Source: SVTX01 sp045132775
GTDB taxonomy: Bacteria > Bacillota > Clostridia > Oscillospirales > CAG-272
NCBI GenBank assembly: GCA_045132775.1
Contig: JBGUSX010000116.1
Span: 29,886-93,885, forward strand
Length of the DNA: 64,000 nucleotides
Direction of reading: 5' to 3'
Below, piece by piece: positions 50,814 through 60,070 of the stretch (position 1 is the stretch's first letter; each line of letters starts with the position of its first letter). A program made the translations under genes and the position numbers. The notes beneath the pieces are model-generated. The model was given only the letters and a program-made list of their open reading frames with translations, was not told where the DNA came from and did no database searches.

Positions 50814-51527
50814 TTATATTTTTGCTTTCTTAATGCGCTTTTTCATCTTGAGGATATCGCGCACCATTTTGAAGGAATCGCGGAGGACGTTGACCTTGCT
50901 CTCGCGGTGGTTGATTATCTTTACGGGCATTTCGACTATCTTCATACCGAACTTAACTGCCCAGAGTATGCACTCAAAGTCAAATGCGAAGCGGTTGACC
51001 TCGCAACGAGAGAAGATCTTTTTTGCCGCATCGCCTCTGAAAGCCTTGCACCCGCATTGCGAATCCGAGAGCTTGAAGCCTCCGATTATCGAAAGCACCT
51101 TGATATAGGCCTTACTTGCTATCTTGCGGATAAAGGTATATCCCTCATATCCGTCCTTATGGAGATTGCGCGAGCCGATGACCATCTGCGCGTCGGGATT
51201 TGCCGCAAAGGTATCGTACACCTGCTTTATTACGTTCGTGCCGTAAGCGAGGTCTGCATCCGTGAACATTATCACGTCGCCCTCTGCCGCGAGCATTGCG
51301 GTCCTTACCGCGTAGCCCTTGCCCATATTCTGCTCGTAGCCTACTACTCTTACGTTTGGAAGATTCATTTCCTCAACTATCTTTCCGCAATCGTCCTTGG
51401 AGCCGTCGTTTGAGAAGAGGATCTCGTAATCCTCAAAATTCGCCGACATATACTCGTGAAGCGTATTTGCGGTGTCCTTTATGATCGATGCCTCATTATA
51501 CATCGGAATACAAAGTGAGAATTTCAT
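50814..51527 (-). CDS. Glycosyltransferase family 2
   Basis: This 237-residue GT-A enzyme resembles dolichyl-/polyprenyl-phosphate sugar transferases: CIPMYNEASIIKDT at the N-terminus, SNDGSKDD, MFTDADLAYG with the metal-binding DAD, and DSQCGCKAFRGDAA. There is no membrane segment, so it probably works on a lipid-phosphate at the inner face of the membrane. It lies 20 bases after the rRNA methyltransferase gene. Confidence 0.9.
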   Translation of the reverse strand: MKFSLCIPMYNEASIIKDTANTLHEYMSANFEDYEILFSNDGSKDDCGKIVEEMNLPNVRVVGYEQNMGKGYAVRTAMLAAEGDVIMFTDADLAYGTNVIKQVYDTFAANPDAQMVIGSRNLHKDGYEGYTFIRKIASKAYIKVLSIIGGFKLSDSQCGCKAFRGDAAKKIFSRCEVNRFAFDFECILWAVKFGMKIVEMPVKIINHRESKVNVLRDSFKMVRDILKMKKRIKKAKI

Positions 51528-51547
51528 GTCCTTGTCCTGTTCTGTCT

Positions 51548-52384
51548 TTATTTTCTATAGATATTTATTTCGAATTCGATTTTGGTCTCAAGCCGATCGA
51601 GCCCCTTTAACTTTTCCTTATCCTGCTCGCTCGTGCGCCAGTAATACGGTGTCATTGAAAAGAGCGCGGCAATGTCCTCTTTTCCCTCCACGACTATATC
51701 GTGGCTTGATACTATTTTTTCGACATGCTCCATACTTTCGGGCATATCCGCGCGTTCGCCGTTTTCATACACGTCTCTGTATATCGCGCGTTTGAGTCCC
51801 ATAAGATGATCCTTGCCCGCACCGACAACGAAAAGATATCCTCCGTCGCGCAAAACGCGTTTGTACTCGCTCTCCGCGCAGGGTGCAAAGATATTTACTA
51901 CCGCGTCCGCCGCTCCGTCCTTTACGGGAAGTGAGAAAACGCTTGCGGTTGAATACAAAAGATTATCCCATCCCTCACGCTTGGCTCTTTTTGCCGCCGC
52001 ACCGCATGCGAATTTGGAGAGATCGAAGCCGATAACTCCACCCACGCTCTTTGCGATAAGCGAGGTGTAATATCCCTCTCCGCATCCTGCGTCTATGACG
52101 GTGGCATCTGTGCTCACATATTTCGAGATGGCATCCGCGACAGCGTTCGCCACGGGAGCGTAATAGCCCTTATCAAGAAAATTCCTTCTTGCGTCTACCG
52201 CACCCTTTGAATCTCCTCCTCCGCTGCTTTGCGGAAGACTGAGATAGCCGTCCTTTGAAAAATCAAAGCAATGACGGCGCGCACCGTTACACACGGCACT
52301 TCTCATATCCTGTGTGATCTCAAGCTCTCTACCACATACGGAGCATTTCATTATTCTGTTTACAAGCTCTGCATGTGTCGTCAA
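51548..52384 (-). CDS. 23S rRNA guanine-N1 methyltransferase family (RlmA-like)
   Basis: This protein of about 278 residues has an N-terminal zinc finger (KCSVCGREL...VCNGARRHCFD) followed by KDGYLSLPQ, the RlmA/TlrB hallmark. The class I methyltransferase core follows with DAGCGEGYYTSLIA and NIFAPCAESEYKRVLRDGG. Members methylate G745 or G748 of 23S rRNA. The likely start is TTG at 52384, seven bases after GGAGATGAG. ATG 52351, directly before the zinc finger, is the alternative. Confidence 0.87.
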   Translation of the reverse strand: MTTHAELVNRIMKCSVCGRELEITQDMRSAVCNGARRHCFDFSKDGYLSLPQSSGGGDSKGAVDARRNFLDKGYYAPVANAVADAISKYVSTDATVIDAGCGEGYYTSLIAKSVGGVIGFDLSKFACGAAAKRAKREGWDNLLYSTASVFSLPVKDGAADAVVNIFAPCAESEYKRVLRDGGYLFVVGAGKDHLMGLKRAIYRDVYENGERADMPESMEHVEKIVSSHDIVVEGKEDIAALFSMTPYYWRTSEQDKEKLKGLDRLETKIEFEINIYRK

Positions 52385-52466
52385 AATCTCATCTCCAAAA
52401 CTAAAACTGTGATACTCTTTATATTGTAATACTTTTCCGTTAAAATTTCAACGGTTTTCAGAAAAT

Positions 52467-53960
52467 TTATTTTTCTTTTTTCTCAATGTCCTCAAATTCG
52501 TCAACTGCACGGAAGGTCTCAAGCTCAAACCAGAAATTCGAGCCCTCTCCCACCTTGCTCTCAACTCCGTAAGAGGCTCCGTGTGATTCAAGTATTCCCT
52601 TGACTATCGAAAGTCCGAGTCCCGTTCCGATCATCGCTCTCTTATGGACCTTATCGACCTTATAATATCTGTCCCAGATATACGGAATATCCTCGGGGGC
52701 TATACCTTTTCCCGTATCCATGACCGATATTCTGACTCTGTTATCCCAGACCGACTGGTCTATGCTTACCCTCTTATCCTCGCCTGTATAATTGAGCGCG
52801 TTGTTGACAAGATTGTACACTACCTGCAATATCATCGTTCTGTCCGCTGTAACGTACACGTTCTCGTCAGCAATGAAGTTTATCGAATAGTTATCCTTTT
52901 CGGTCAGCTTCTCATATCTTGTGAGCACCGCACGGACGGTTTCTGTGAGATCGAAGGTCTCAGGCTCGGGCTTTCTCGTTCCCGCACGGATCTTGGAAAG
53001 GTCGAGCACGTCGTTTACAAGCTCGGTAAGTCTCTCGGTCTCATCGATTATCACCTGAACGTTCTCGGGGTTATTTTCTCCCGGAATGTCTCTCATTACC
53101 TCGCTGTATCCCTTTATCATTGTCAAGGGCGTGCGAAGATCGTGAGATATGTTTGCGACAAGCTCTTTTTGAAGATTATCCGTCTTTGCAAGCTCCTCGG
53201 ATGCGTAGTTGAGTGCTTCTGCAAGCTCCTCCGCCTCTCTGTATCCGCCTCCGATGAATTTCTCATTATAGTCTCCCTTTGCAAGCTTTCTTGCAGATCT
53301 GCTCATTTTCTCAAGCGGTGAGCAGATAACTCTTGATATTGCAAGCGCAATTATCAACGCTCCCATTATCAGCATGCACATTATCCATCCGAACTGCATC
53401 TCAAGCGTACGGACGGTGGCATCCAAGGGTACTATTTCAGAGTCCATCATAAGCACGTATTCGTTCCCCTTGCCGTCGCTTCTCACCGAAACATATACGG
53501 CATTATGCGCCGATTCAGTGTCAGAGGGTTTATGGAGCTTTTTTGAGTACACTCCCCCGTTTTTTACCGCCTGGGAGTACAGTCTCGAAAGCCCCTCTCC
53601 GCTCATACTGTGAAGTATGCAACCCTTATTCACTTCGGAATCCACCATCTCGACTGCGGTTCCGTCTACTATCTTGAAAAGACGCATACAGCTGTCCGTC
53701 TTTGAGGAATGAGCATATACTGCCTCGGTCATATCCGCTGCGCTCTCTATATGCTCGTAAACGGCTTTCTCGTTCTCAACGAATTCGTCGAGCTTGTATT
53801 TTTCATAAAAGCGGTTGAGCAGTGCTACTTGAAACACCCAGATTATCAAGAGCGCCAAGACGACGAAAATGGTCAATGCTCCGAATAATCTCCAGGATAT
53901 TCCCGAGGTGCGACGGGTCCCTCTGTTACGCTGTCTTCTATCAACTGTCCTGTTTTCCAT
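52467..53960 (-). CDS. Sensor histidine kinase
   Basis: This 497-residue membrane kinase has two membrane helices (about 23-45 and 190-211) enclosing an extracytoplasmic sensor of about 145 residues. A HAMP domain follows, then a HisKA domain with the phosphorylated His273 in NISHDLRTPL, and an ATPase domain with NLVNNALNYT, DTGKGI and GTGLGLSIVKGI. It lies eight bases after its response regulator gene. With htrA at the head of the operon, an envelope-stress signal is likely. Confidence 0.94.
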   Translation of the reverse strand: MENRTVDRRQRNRGTRRTSGISWRLFGALTIFVVLALLIIWVFQVALLNRFYEKYKLDEFVENEKAVYEHIESAADMTEAVYAHSSKTDSCMRLFKIVDGTAVEMVDSEVNKGCILHSMSGEGLSRLYSQAVKNGGVYSKKLHKPSDTESAHNAVYVSVRSDGKGNEYVLMMDSEIVPLDATVRTLEMQFGWIMCMLIMGALIIALAISRVICSPLEKMSRSARKLAKGDYNEKFIGGGYREAEELAEALNYASEELAKTDNLQKELVANISHDLRTPLTMIKGYSEVMRDIPGENNPENVQVIIDETERLTELVNDVLDLSKIRAGTRKPEPETFDLTETVRAVLTRYEKLTEKDNYSINFIADENVYVTADRTMILQVVYNLVNNALNYTGEDKRVSIDQSVWDNRVRISVMDTGKGIAPEDIPYIWDRYYKVDKVHKRAMIGTGLGLSIVKGILESHGASYGVESKVGEGSNFWFELETFRAVDEFEDIEKKEK

Positions 53961-53968
53961 GTCTTATA

Positions 53969-54670
53969 TTACACATCGCCCTCAAAGCGATATCCGACTC
54001 CTCTGAGCGTTACGATGTATTTACTGTACTCGCCAAGGCTCTTGCGTAAAAGCTTTATGTGGGTATCAAGCGTTCTTGCATCTCCGTAAAAGTCATATCC
54101 CCAGACCTCGCTTATAAGCTTTTCTCTTGAAAGCGCAATGTTTCTGTTATCTAGCATATAGAAGAAAAGGTCATATTCCTTGGGAGACATATCAACTCGC
54201 TCGCCGTTAATGTACACGATGCGTGCGGTAAGGTCCGCCTTGAGTCCTCCTCCGTCGAGCTCGACTATCACGTTCTGCTTCTTGGGCTCGTCGTTGACTC
54301 TTGCTCTGACTCTGCTTCTCTTCATTATCGCGTCTATACGAAGCATAAGCTCCTTTGCGGAGAAGGGCTTTACAACGTAATCGTCTATGCCCGTCTCAAA
54401 GCCGTTTATCTTATCGTATTCCTCGCCCCTTGCTGAAAGCATTATTATGGGTGTGTCGGACACCTTGCGTATCTCTCTGCAGGCGGAAAAACCGTCAAGC
54501 TCGGGCATCATTATATCCATTATTATTATATCGTAGCTCTCCTTGCGGCAGAGTCTTACCGCTTCCATTCCGTCTCCCGCTTCTGTGACGGTATGGCCTT
54601 CAAATTCCGCGTATTTCTTTATTATTGAGCGTATTCTCGCTTCATCGTCAACTACAAGTATATGGTACAT
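53969..54670 (-). CDS. Response regulator, OmpR/PhoB family
   Basis: This 233-residue regulator has a receiver domain (VVDDEARIR, phosphoacceptor Asp52 in IIIMDIMMPELDG, and KPFSAKEL) and a winged-helix domain (VDMSPKEYDLFFYML...DTHIKLLRKSLGEY...LRGVGYRFEG). It should be phosphorylated by the adjacent kinase. Whether it controls its own operon cannot be read from the promoter region. Confidence 0.95.
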   Translation of the reverse strand: MYHILVVDDEARIRSIIKKYAEFEGHTVTEAGDGMEAVRLCRKESYDIIIMDIMMPELDGFSACREIRKVSDTPIIMLSARGEEYDKINGFETGIDDYVVKPFSAKELMLRIDAIMKRSRVRARVNDEPKKQNVIVELDGGGLKADLTARIVYINGERVDMSPKEYDLFFYMLDNRNIALSREKLISEVWGYDFYGDARTLDTHIKLLRKSLGEYSKYIVTLRGVGYRFEGDV

Positions 54671-54684
54671 CTCATTCTCCTTTA

Positions 54685-55854
54685 TCAGTCAAAAATTACA
54701 CTCTCGGGCACCTGCTCGGTAAGTGTGAGCGACACCTCGGACTCTTTTCCGTCACGGCTGATCTTCACGGTAACGGTATCGCCAACGCTGTAGCTCTTCA
54801 AAAGCAGCGTGATGTCGTCCGAGGTTTCGATCTCGGTTCCGTCTATCGAAACTATCTTGTCTCCGAGCTTGAGCTCGTCTGTGTTGGCGGATTCAAGAAC
54901 CACAACGCCTATCGTACTGATGCCGTATCTCTGATAGACGATGTATCTGTTCTGCGCGGTAACGTCAAGGACTGTAAGTCCACTGCTCACGACTCCGCGA
55001 ACGTATCCGTATTTTACGAGGTCGTCAATTACCGTGTATGCTACGTCTATTGGAATAGCAAACCCAAGCCCCTCGATTCCCGTTTGAGATATTTTCGCGT
55101 TAACGACTCCGATAAGCTGTCCCGCCATATTGAAAAGTCCGCCGCCCGAGTTTCCCGGATTGATCGCGGCATTGGTCTGCAGAAGCACCATTTCGTTTCC
55201 GTCGACCTCAATTACTCTGTCCTTTGCGCTTATTATTCCCGTAGTGAGCGTTCCTCCGAGAGACCCCAAGGGATTTCCGAGCGCGACAACGTCCTCTCCA
55301 ACCTCGAGATCGGCACTGCATCCAAGCGATGCCACGGTCAACTCTTTGCCCTGTGCATTGATCTTTATCACTGCAAGATCCGACGGAGAATCGTATCCGA
55401 TAAGGCTTGCGGCAAATTCGCTTCCGTCGGTGAGGCGGACCGTTACGGTCCTCGCTCCCTCGATAACGTGGTAGTTCGTTACAATAATTCCGCTCTTTTC
55501 AATTATTACTCCGCTTCCCGCACCCGAAGAGACGTACTGCCCCCACAGGCTCGTCTGCACGATCTCCGTCGTGATCTCGACTACTGAATCTGCAATAGCG
55601 TGGTAGACCTCGGTTACCGAGTTATACGCTTGACCCGCACTCGTCACACGGTCATCCTCGTCCTTTTGAGATTCGGGCTTTTCTATTTCAATTCCGCTTT
55701 CTGCCTCCTCGGGCTCAAACTTCTCCCCCGAAAAGGTCACGCTTTCCTTTTCGTTATCCTTATAGCCCGTATCCGTGATGATACTGAAATCGCATCCGAC
55801 AAAAAGAAGCGATACCGCCATCACGGCGGACAACAATGCAATTTTCATTTTCAT
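54685..55854 (-). CDS. htrA: HtrA/DegP-type serine protease, lipoprotein
   Basis: This 389-residue protein has a lipobox at Cys21 (LLFVGC), a disordered acidic linker (about 25-75), a trypsin-like domain with the triad His129 (TNYHV), Asp159 (SDLAVI) and Ser236 (NPGNSGGGL), and one PDZ domain (about 285-380). It would degrade misfolded proteins outside the membrane. The start at 55854 follows GGAGG and gives a proper signal peptide. Most HtrA proteins of Firmicutes are held by a helix; lipid anchoring is less usual. Confidence 0.9.
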   Translation of the reverse strand: MKMKIALLSAVMAVSLLFVGCDFSIITDTGYKDNEKESVTFSGEKFEPEEAESGIEIEKPESQKDEDDRVTSAGQAYNSVTEVYHAIADSVVEITTEIVQTSLWGQYVSSGAGSGVIIEKSGIIVTNYHVIEGARTVTVRLTDGSEFAASLIGYDSPSDLAVIKINAQGKELTVASLGCSADLEVGEDVVALGNPLGSLGGTLTTGIISAKDRVIEVDGNEMVLLQTNAAINPGNSGGGLFNMAGQLIGVVNAKISQTGIEGLGFAIPIDVAYTVIDDLVKYGYVRGVVSSGLTVLDVTAQNRYIVYQRYGISTIGVVVLESANTDELKLGDKIVSIDGTEIETSDDITLLLKSYSVGDTVTVKISRDGKESEVSLTLTEQVPESVIFD

Positions 55855-55898
55855 ATATTTCCTCCGCATAAAGCTATTATTCTTCATTGTACATTAAC

Positions 55899-55926
55899 AT
55901 TATAATTAAATATTGTGACAAGTTAA
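55899..55926 (-). promoter_or_regulatory. Possible sigma-A promoter of the htrA operon
   Basis: TTAACT (55921-55926) and TATAAT (55899-55904) on the minus strand are 16 bases apart. The -35 box is weak. Confidence 0.45.
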
Positions 55927-55969
55927 TGACGAACAAATAAAAATACGTTGAATAAATGCAGATACGTAC

Positions 55970-55998
55970 TTGTTTTGTCAGATTTGATGTGATATAAT
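55970..55998 (+). promoter_or_regulatory. Sigma-A promoter of the queG-like/addBA operon
   Basis: TTGTTT (55970-55975) and TATAAT (55993-55998) are 17 bases apart. A strong GGAGG follows before the first gene. Confidence 0.65.
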
Positions 55999-56027
55999 TA
56001 TATTATTGAGGAAAAGGAGGTTGAGAT

Positions 56028-56846
56028 ATGCTTGATAAGGTAAAAAAAGAACTCATACTGTACGGTATTGACCTTGTCGGTGCAATACCGCTCTCGGTAT
56101 GCAAGATAACAAAGCCATACAAGCTTGAGAAAATCGGATTTGACTCCTCTCTTCCCCTTTATGCCATTATGATGGCGGTGCCATATTATACCGCGCACGC
56201 AGAAAAAAACATCTCTTCATACTGTATTCCGCGAGATTATCACCTCTTTTTCAAGGGGCTGTTTGACAGTATTATTCCCCGTCTTTCTGAGATTTTTCCG
56301 AGCAACAGGTTTGCAGGCTTTGCCGACGATTCACCCATTTTCGAGCGCGAGGCAGCTGCCATGTCGGGTCTCGGAATTATAGGAGACAACGGTATGCTTA
56401 TAACAGAAAAATACTCTTCCTACGTTTTTCTCGGAGAGATAATCACCGATCTTCCGCTTGAGGTTGATGGAAAATATAGGATCACTCGCTGTGAGGGGTG
56501 TGGAAGATGCAAAAAGGCTTGTCCTATGAGCGAGATCGGAGAGTGTCTCTCTGCTCTGACTCAAAAAAAGGCCGAGCTCACCGATACCGAGAAAACCCAC
56601 ATAAAAAAATACGGCTCTGCGTGGGGCTGCGATATTTGTCAAGAGGTCTGTCCTCACACTGAAAACGCGATAAAAAACGGAACTATATACACAAACATCG
56701 TTTTTTTCAAGAATGAGCTTACACCGAAGATATCGAATGAGCTTATAGATAAAATGAGCGACGAGGATTTTTCCTCTCGCGCGTATTCTTGGAGAAAAAG
56801 AACGACCGTCAAGAGAAATCTTGATATTCTTGAAAAAGAAAATTAA
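56028..56846 (+). CDS. Epoxyqueuosine reductase-like (QueG family) iron-sulfur protein, short form
   Basis: This 272-residue protein shows the QueG core: DDSPIFEREAAAMSGLGIIGDNGMLIT, the conserved YVFLGEIIT, and two 4Fe-4S cluster motifs, CEGCGRCKKACPM and CDICQEVCP. QueG reduces epoxyqueuosine in tRNA using cobalamin. The C-terminal HEAT-like tRNA-binding part of classical QueG (about 380 residues in all) is missing, so it may be a shortened QueG or a related reductase. It lies 16 bases before addB. With queT it would complete preQ1 salvage. Confidence 0.78.
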   Translation: MLDKVKKELILYGIDLVGAIPLSVCKITKPYKLEKIGFDSSLPLYAIMMAVPYYTAHAEKNISSYCIPRDYHLFFKGLFDSIIPRLSEIFPSNRFAGFADDSPIFEREAAAMSGLGIIGDNGMLITEKYSSYVFLGEIITDLPLEVDGKYRITRCEGCGRCKKACPMSEIGECLSALTQKKAELTDTEKTHIKKYGSAWGCDICQEVCPHTENAIKNGTIYTNIVFFKNELTPKISNELIDKMSDEDFSSRAYSWRKRTTVKRNLDILEKEN

Positions 56847-56862
56847 AACAAAAGAGGTAAAT

Positions 56863-59800
56863 ATGCTCACTTTTTTGCTCGGCCGCTCGGGAAGCGGTAA
56901 GACCGACTATATCATAAAGAAAATCGGGGCCTGTGTTGCGGCGAAGGAAAAGACCTATCTTCTCGTTCCCGAGCAGCAGGTGTATCTTAGCGAATGCATG
57001 CTTGCAGATCTGCCGGCGTCATCCGCCCTTTGCTTTGAGGTCATAAGCTTTTCCCGTCTTTGCGAGATAATTTTCAGCCGTTTCGGAGGAGTTACCGAGC
57101 GTCCTGCAAGTAAGGGTGCGAGAAACCTTGTTATGTGGCAGTCCTTGCGCGAATTGAGCCCTGATCTCAAGCAGTACGGCAAGACAAGGATCGACGCGGC
57201 TTTTACCTCAATGATGCTCAATACGATCGATGAGCTTCGTGCAAATTCCATCACCGCAGAAGCGTGCGCTTCCCTTTCGGAAAACGCCGACGACGCCCTG
57301 CTTTCAAACAAGCTTTCCGACATCTCGGCGATATACACCTGCTTTGACGAAAATCTCAAGATAAGATTCGGTGAATCGGAATATGCCGCCGAAAACAAGC
57401 TTTCCCGTGCCGCAGAGCTTTTGCGACACAGCGATCTTTTATCGGGATGCAATATTTTCATAGATTCATTCACCAGCTTTACAGGTGAGGAGCACGCAAT
57501 ACTCGAGCAGATACTAAGACAGGCGAAAAACGTGTGTATTTCGCTGACGTATGAAAAAGGCTCTAGAGCTCCGCATTTCGAGACGGTTGCCGACACCTTC
57601 AAGCGTCTGAGAAGGTATGCAAAGGATCAGGGTATAGAGCATGCTGAAATCGCGCTTGAGCAAAACGCACGGACCGATAAGGGTGAGCTTTGTGCACTTG
57701 AGGAGAATCTTTGGAATTTCTCGGTTACCGACAAAAACAAGCCGATTATTGATGACTGTGCGCGCGGCAGTATAGAAATGTACTCCTGTGCAAACGAATA
57801 CGAGGAGATATACCGTGCGGCACTCTCTGTATTATCAGAGCATAAGCGCGGCGTTGCTTACTCCGAGATCGCACTAATAATGCGCGATCCCGAGACGAGA
57901 AAAGGTATGATAGAGGCGATCTTCGAGAGCCTAGGCATCCCCTACTTTCTTTCCGACCGCACCGATCTTTCGCTGACGGCACCCGCAAGACTGATCCTCT
58001 CCGCGCTTCGTTGCGTTGCACACGGCTTCAATACCGTTGACGTGATAACCCTGCTCAAAACAGGGCTTCTTGGCATTGACGACCGCGACGCAGATCTTTT
58101 TGAAGATTACTGTTACACCTGGAATATCAGCGGCAAGCAGTTCACCGATAGTGCATGGAGCATGAATCCCGACGGATACGTCACTGTTATGAGTGCGCGA
58201 GGCGAAGAGATCCTCGAGTGCGCCAACAGAGTAAGAGCCGCGATCATTCCCCCTCTTGAAAGATTGAGATCAAGATTCTCGATGAACAAGGGCAACACGA
58301 CCGAAAACTGCCGCGCCATATACGACTATCTTGACGAGATATCTCTTACAGAAAAGCTTTCCGCAAGCGCCGAGGACGCGCTTATCAGCGGTGACGTCAA
58401 GGGTGCGGGTGAGATATTGCGCCTTTACGATTACATCGTTTCTGCACTGACCGACATTTCCACGGTTCTTGGCGAAAACAAAACCAACGCAGAGGAGCTT
58501 TGTGCCGCGATGGAGATAATGCTCCGCAACACAGATATCGGCTCCGTGCCCGCGATGAATGATTGCGTCACGGTGGGCTCTGCCGCTACGCTCCGTGTCG
58601 AAAACATTAAAACTGCAATTCTTATAGGGCTTTGCGAGGGTGAATTTCCTGCGAATTATTCAGGCAGTGGGCTGTTAAGCGAAAACGACAAGAAAGCCAT
58701 GGATATGCTCGGCATCTCCCTCTCTTCACGAGAAAACACGGTTATCTCGGACGAGCTTTTCTTCGTCTACCGTGCGATGACCAAGCCGTCCCAAAAGCTG
58801 GTTCTGTCCACCTGTCGTTCAAGCGTCAGCGGACGAGCACTTAACCCATCGTCAGCATGGAGCCGCGTGAGATTCCTCTTCCCATATATAGAGGTTCGTG
58901 AATTTGATCTCGCGTTTATCCGTTCTCTTTCAACACTCAATAAGGATGAAGAACTTAAAACAGGTAACGACGACGGTGCTCTAGAGCTTCCCACAGATCC
59001 GAGTGACGTTGTCAATATTGATCCTTTGTACGTCAGAATGATATTCGGAGACAGACTCAGGCTTTCGAAGTCGCAGATTTCCTCATTCGCGGAATGTCCT
59101 TACAAATACTGGTGTGAGTACGTGCTCAAGCTCCGCGAGCAGAAGGTCAGTGCGATAAGCTATGCCGATTCGGGTACTGTCATTCACTACGTGCTTGAAA
59201 ATCTCCTCAAAAAGCTCAAGACCGAGGACGGAAGGCTTGAGATGATCGCGGCGGACGAGCTTATCTCCACCGTGGATTCCCTTATCAGAGAATATATTGA
59301 CGGGATCAACTGTCCTCTGCCGCCGTCCGTTATGTACAATTTCTCGCGAATCCGCGATCTTGCGCTCATCATGGCAAAGAGCATCGTGGACGAGTTTGAG
59401 TCCTCGCTCTTCCGCATCGTTGCATTCGAAAAGCCGATATCCGACAGAAAGCCCGATGCTCTTAAGCCCATGGAAATAAAGCTCGATGAGACCGATTCTT
59501 CCCCCGTTGTCAGCCTTGGCGGAGTCGTTGACCGCATTGATTGCTTTGAGGGCGAAAACAGAAAATATATCAGAATAATAGACTACAAGACAGGCGCGCA
59601 CAAATACGACGTTTCCAAGATATCGACGGGTGCCGATCTTCAGCTCCCTGCATATCTCTTCACCGCTACGATAGAGCAAAATCACGACTTTTTCGGAGAG
59701 GGTGACAAGGACGTTTTCCCTGCCTCTGCGCTCTTTTTGTCCGCGGAGGAAAGTGAGGGCAAGATATCCCCTGTCAGAAGCGGTTTTACCCTTAACGACA

Positions 59801-60054
59801 GTGAGCTTCTCCGCGCCGCAAGCCCCGAGCTTGATCCCAAGGTGCTCGGAATGTCTATCAAAAAGGACGGAACTCCCGCGGCAAAATCCGATTTCAGCGA
59901 GGAGAGTATTCTTAACATTAACACACTTATGCAACAGACAATCCAGGACACAGCACGCAATATGTACTCAGGCAAGGCTCCGAGGACACCCTCAAGGGAG
60001 GCATGCGGCTTCTGTAGCCTGAGATCGACCTGCCCTGTGGCAAATAAAGACTAA
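56863..60054 (+). CDS. addB: ATP-dependent helicase/nuclease subunit AddB
   Basis: This 1063-residue subunit of the AddAB complex processes double-strand breaks for RecA. The Walker A motif is GRSGSGKT (7-14). The C-terminal RecB-type nuclease domain shows GGVVDRIDCFEG and IRIIDYKTG, and the iron-sulfur cysteines lie in CPYKYWCEY and CGFCSLRSTCP. ATG 56863 is preferred; the longer frame overlaps the QueG-like gene. Downstream addA begins 16 bases later. Confidence 0.95.
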   Translation: MLTFLLGRSGSGKTDYIIKKIGACVAAKEKTYLLVPEQQVYLSECMLADLPASSALCFEVISFSRLCEIIFSRFGGVTERPASKGARNLVMWQSLRELSPDLKQYGKTRIDAAFTSMMLNTIDELRANSITAEACASLSENADDALLSNKLSDISAIYTCFDENLKIRFGESEYAAENKLSRAAELLRHSDLLSGCNIFIDSFTSFTGEEHAILEQILRQAKNVCISLTYEKGSRAPHFETVADTFKRLRRYAKDQGIEHAEIALEQNARTDKGELCALEENLWNFSVTDKNKPIIDDCARGSIEMYSCANEYEEIYRAALSVLSEHKRGVAYSEIALIMRDPETRKGMIEAIFESLGIPYFLSDRTDLSLTAPARLILSALRCVAHGFNTVDVITLLKTGLLGIDDRDADLFEDYCYTWNISGKQFTDSAWSMNPDGYVTVMSARGEEILECANRVRAAIIPPLERLRSRFSMNKGNTTENCRAIYDYLDEISLTEKLSASAEDALISGDVKGAGEILRLYDYIVSALTDISTVLGENKTNAEELCAAMEIMLRNTDIGSVPAMNDCVTVGSAATLRVENIKTAILIGLCEGEFPANYSGSGLLSENDKKAMDMLGISLSSRENTVISDELFFVYRAMTKPSQKLVLSTCRSSVSGRALNPSSAWSRVRFLFPYIEVREFDLAFIRSLSTLNKDEELKTGNDDGALELPTDPSDVVNIDPLYVRMIFGDRLRLSKSQISSFAECPYKYWCEYVLKLREQKVSAISYADSGTVIHYVLENLLKKLKTEDGRLEMIAADELISTVDSLIREYIDGINCPLPPSVMYNFSRIRDLALIMAKSIVDEFESSLFRIVAFEKPISDRKPDALKPMEIKLDETDSSPVVSLGGVVDRIDCFEGENRKYIRIIDYKTGAHKYDVSKISTGADLQLPAYLFTATIEQNHDFFGEGDKDVFPASALFLSAEESEGKISPVRSGFTLNDSELLRAASPELDPKVLGMSIKKDGTPAAKSDFSEESILNINTLMQQTIQDTARNMYSGKAPRTPSREACGFCSLRSTCPVANKD

Positions 60055-60070
60055 GAAAGGAGCAGAGACA

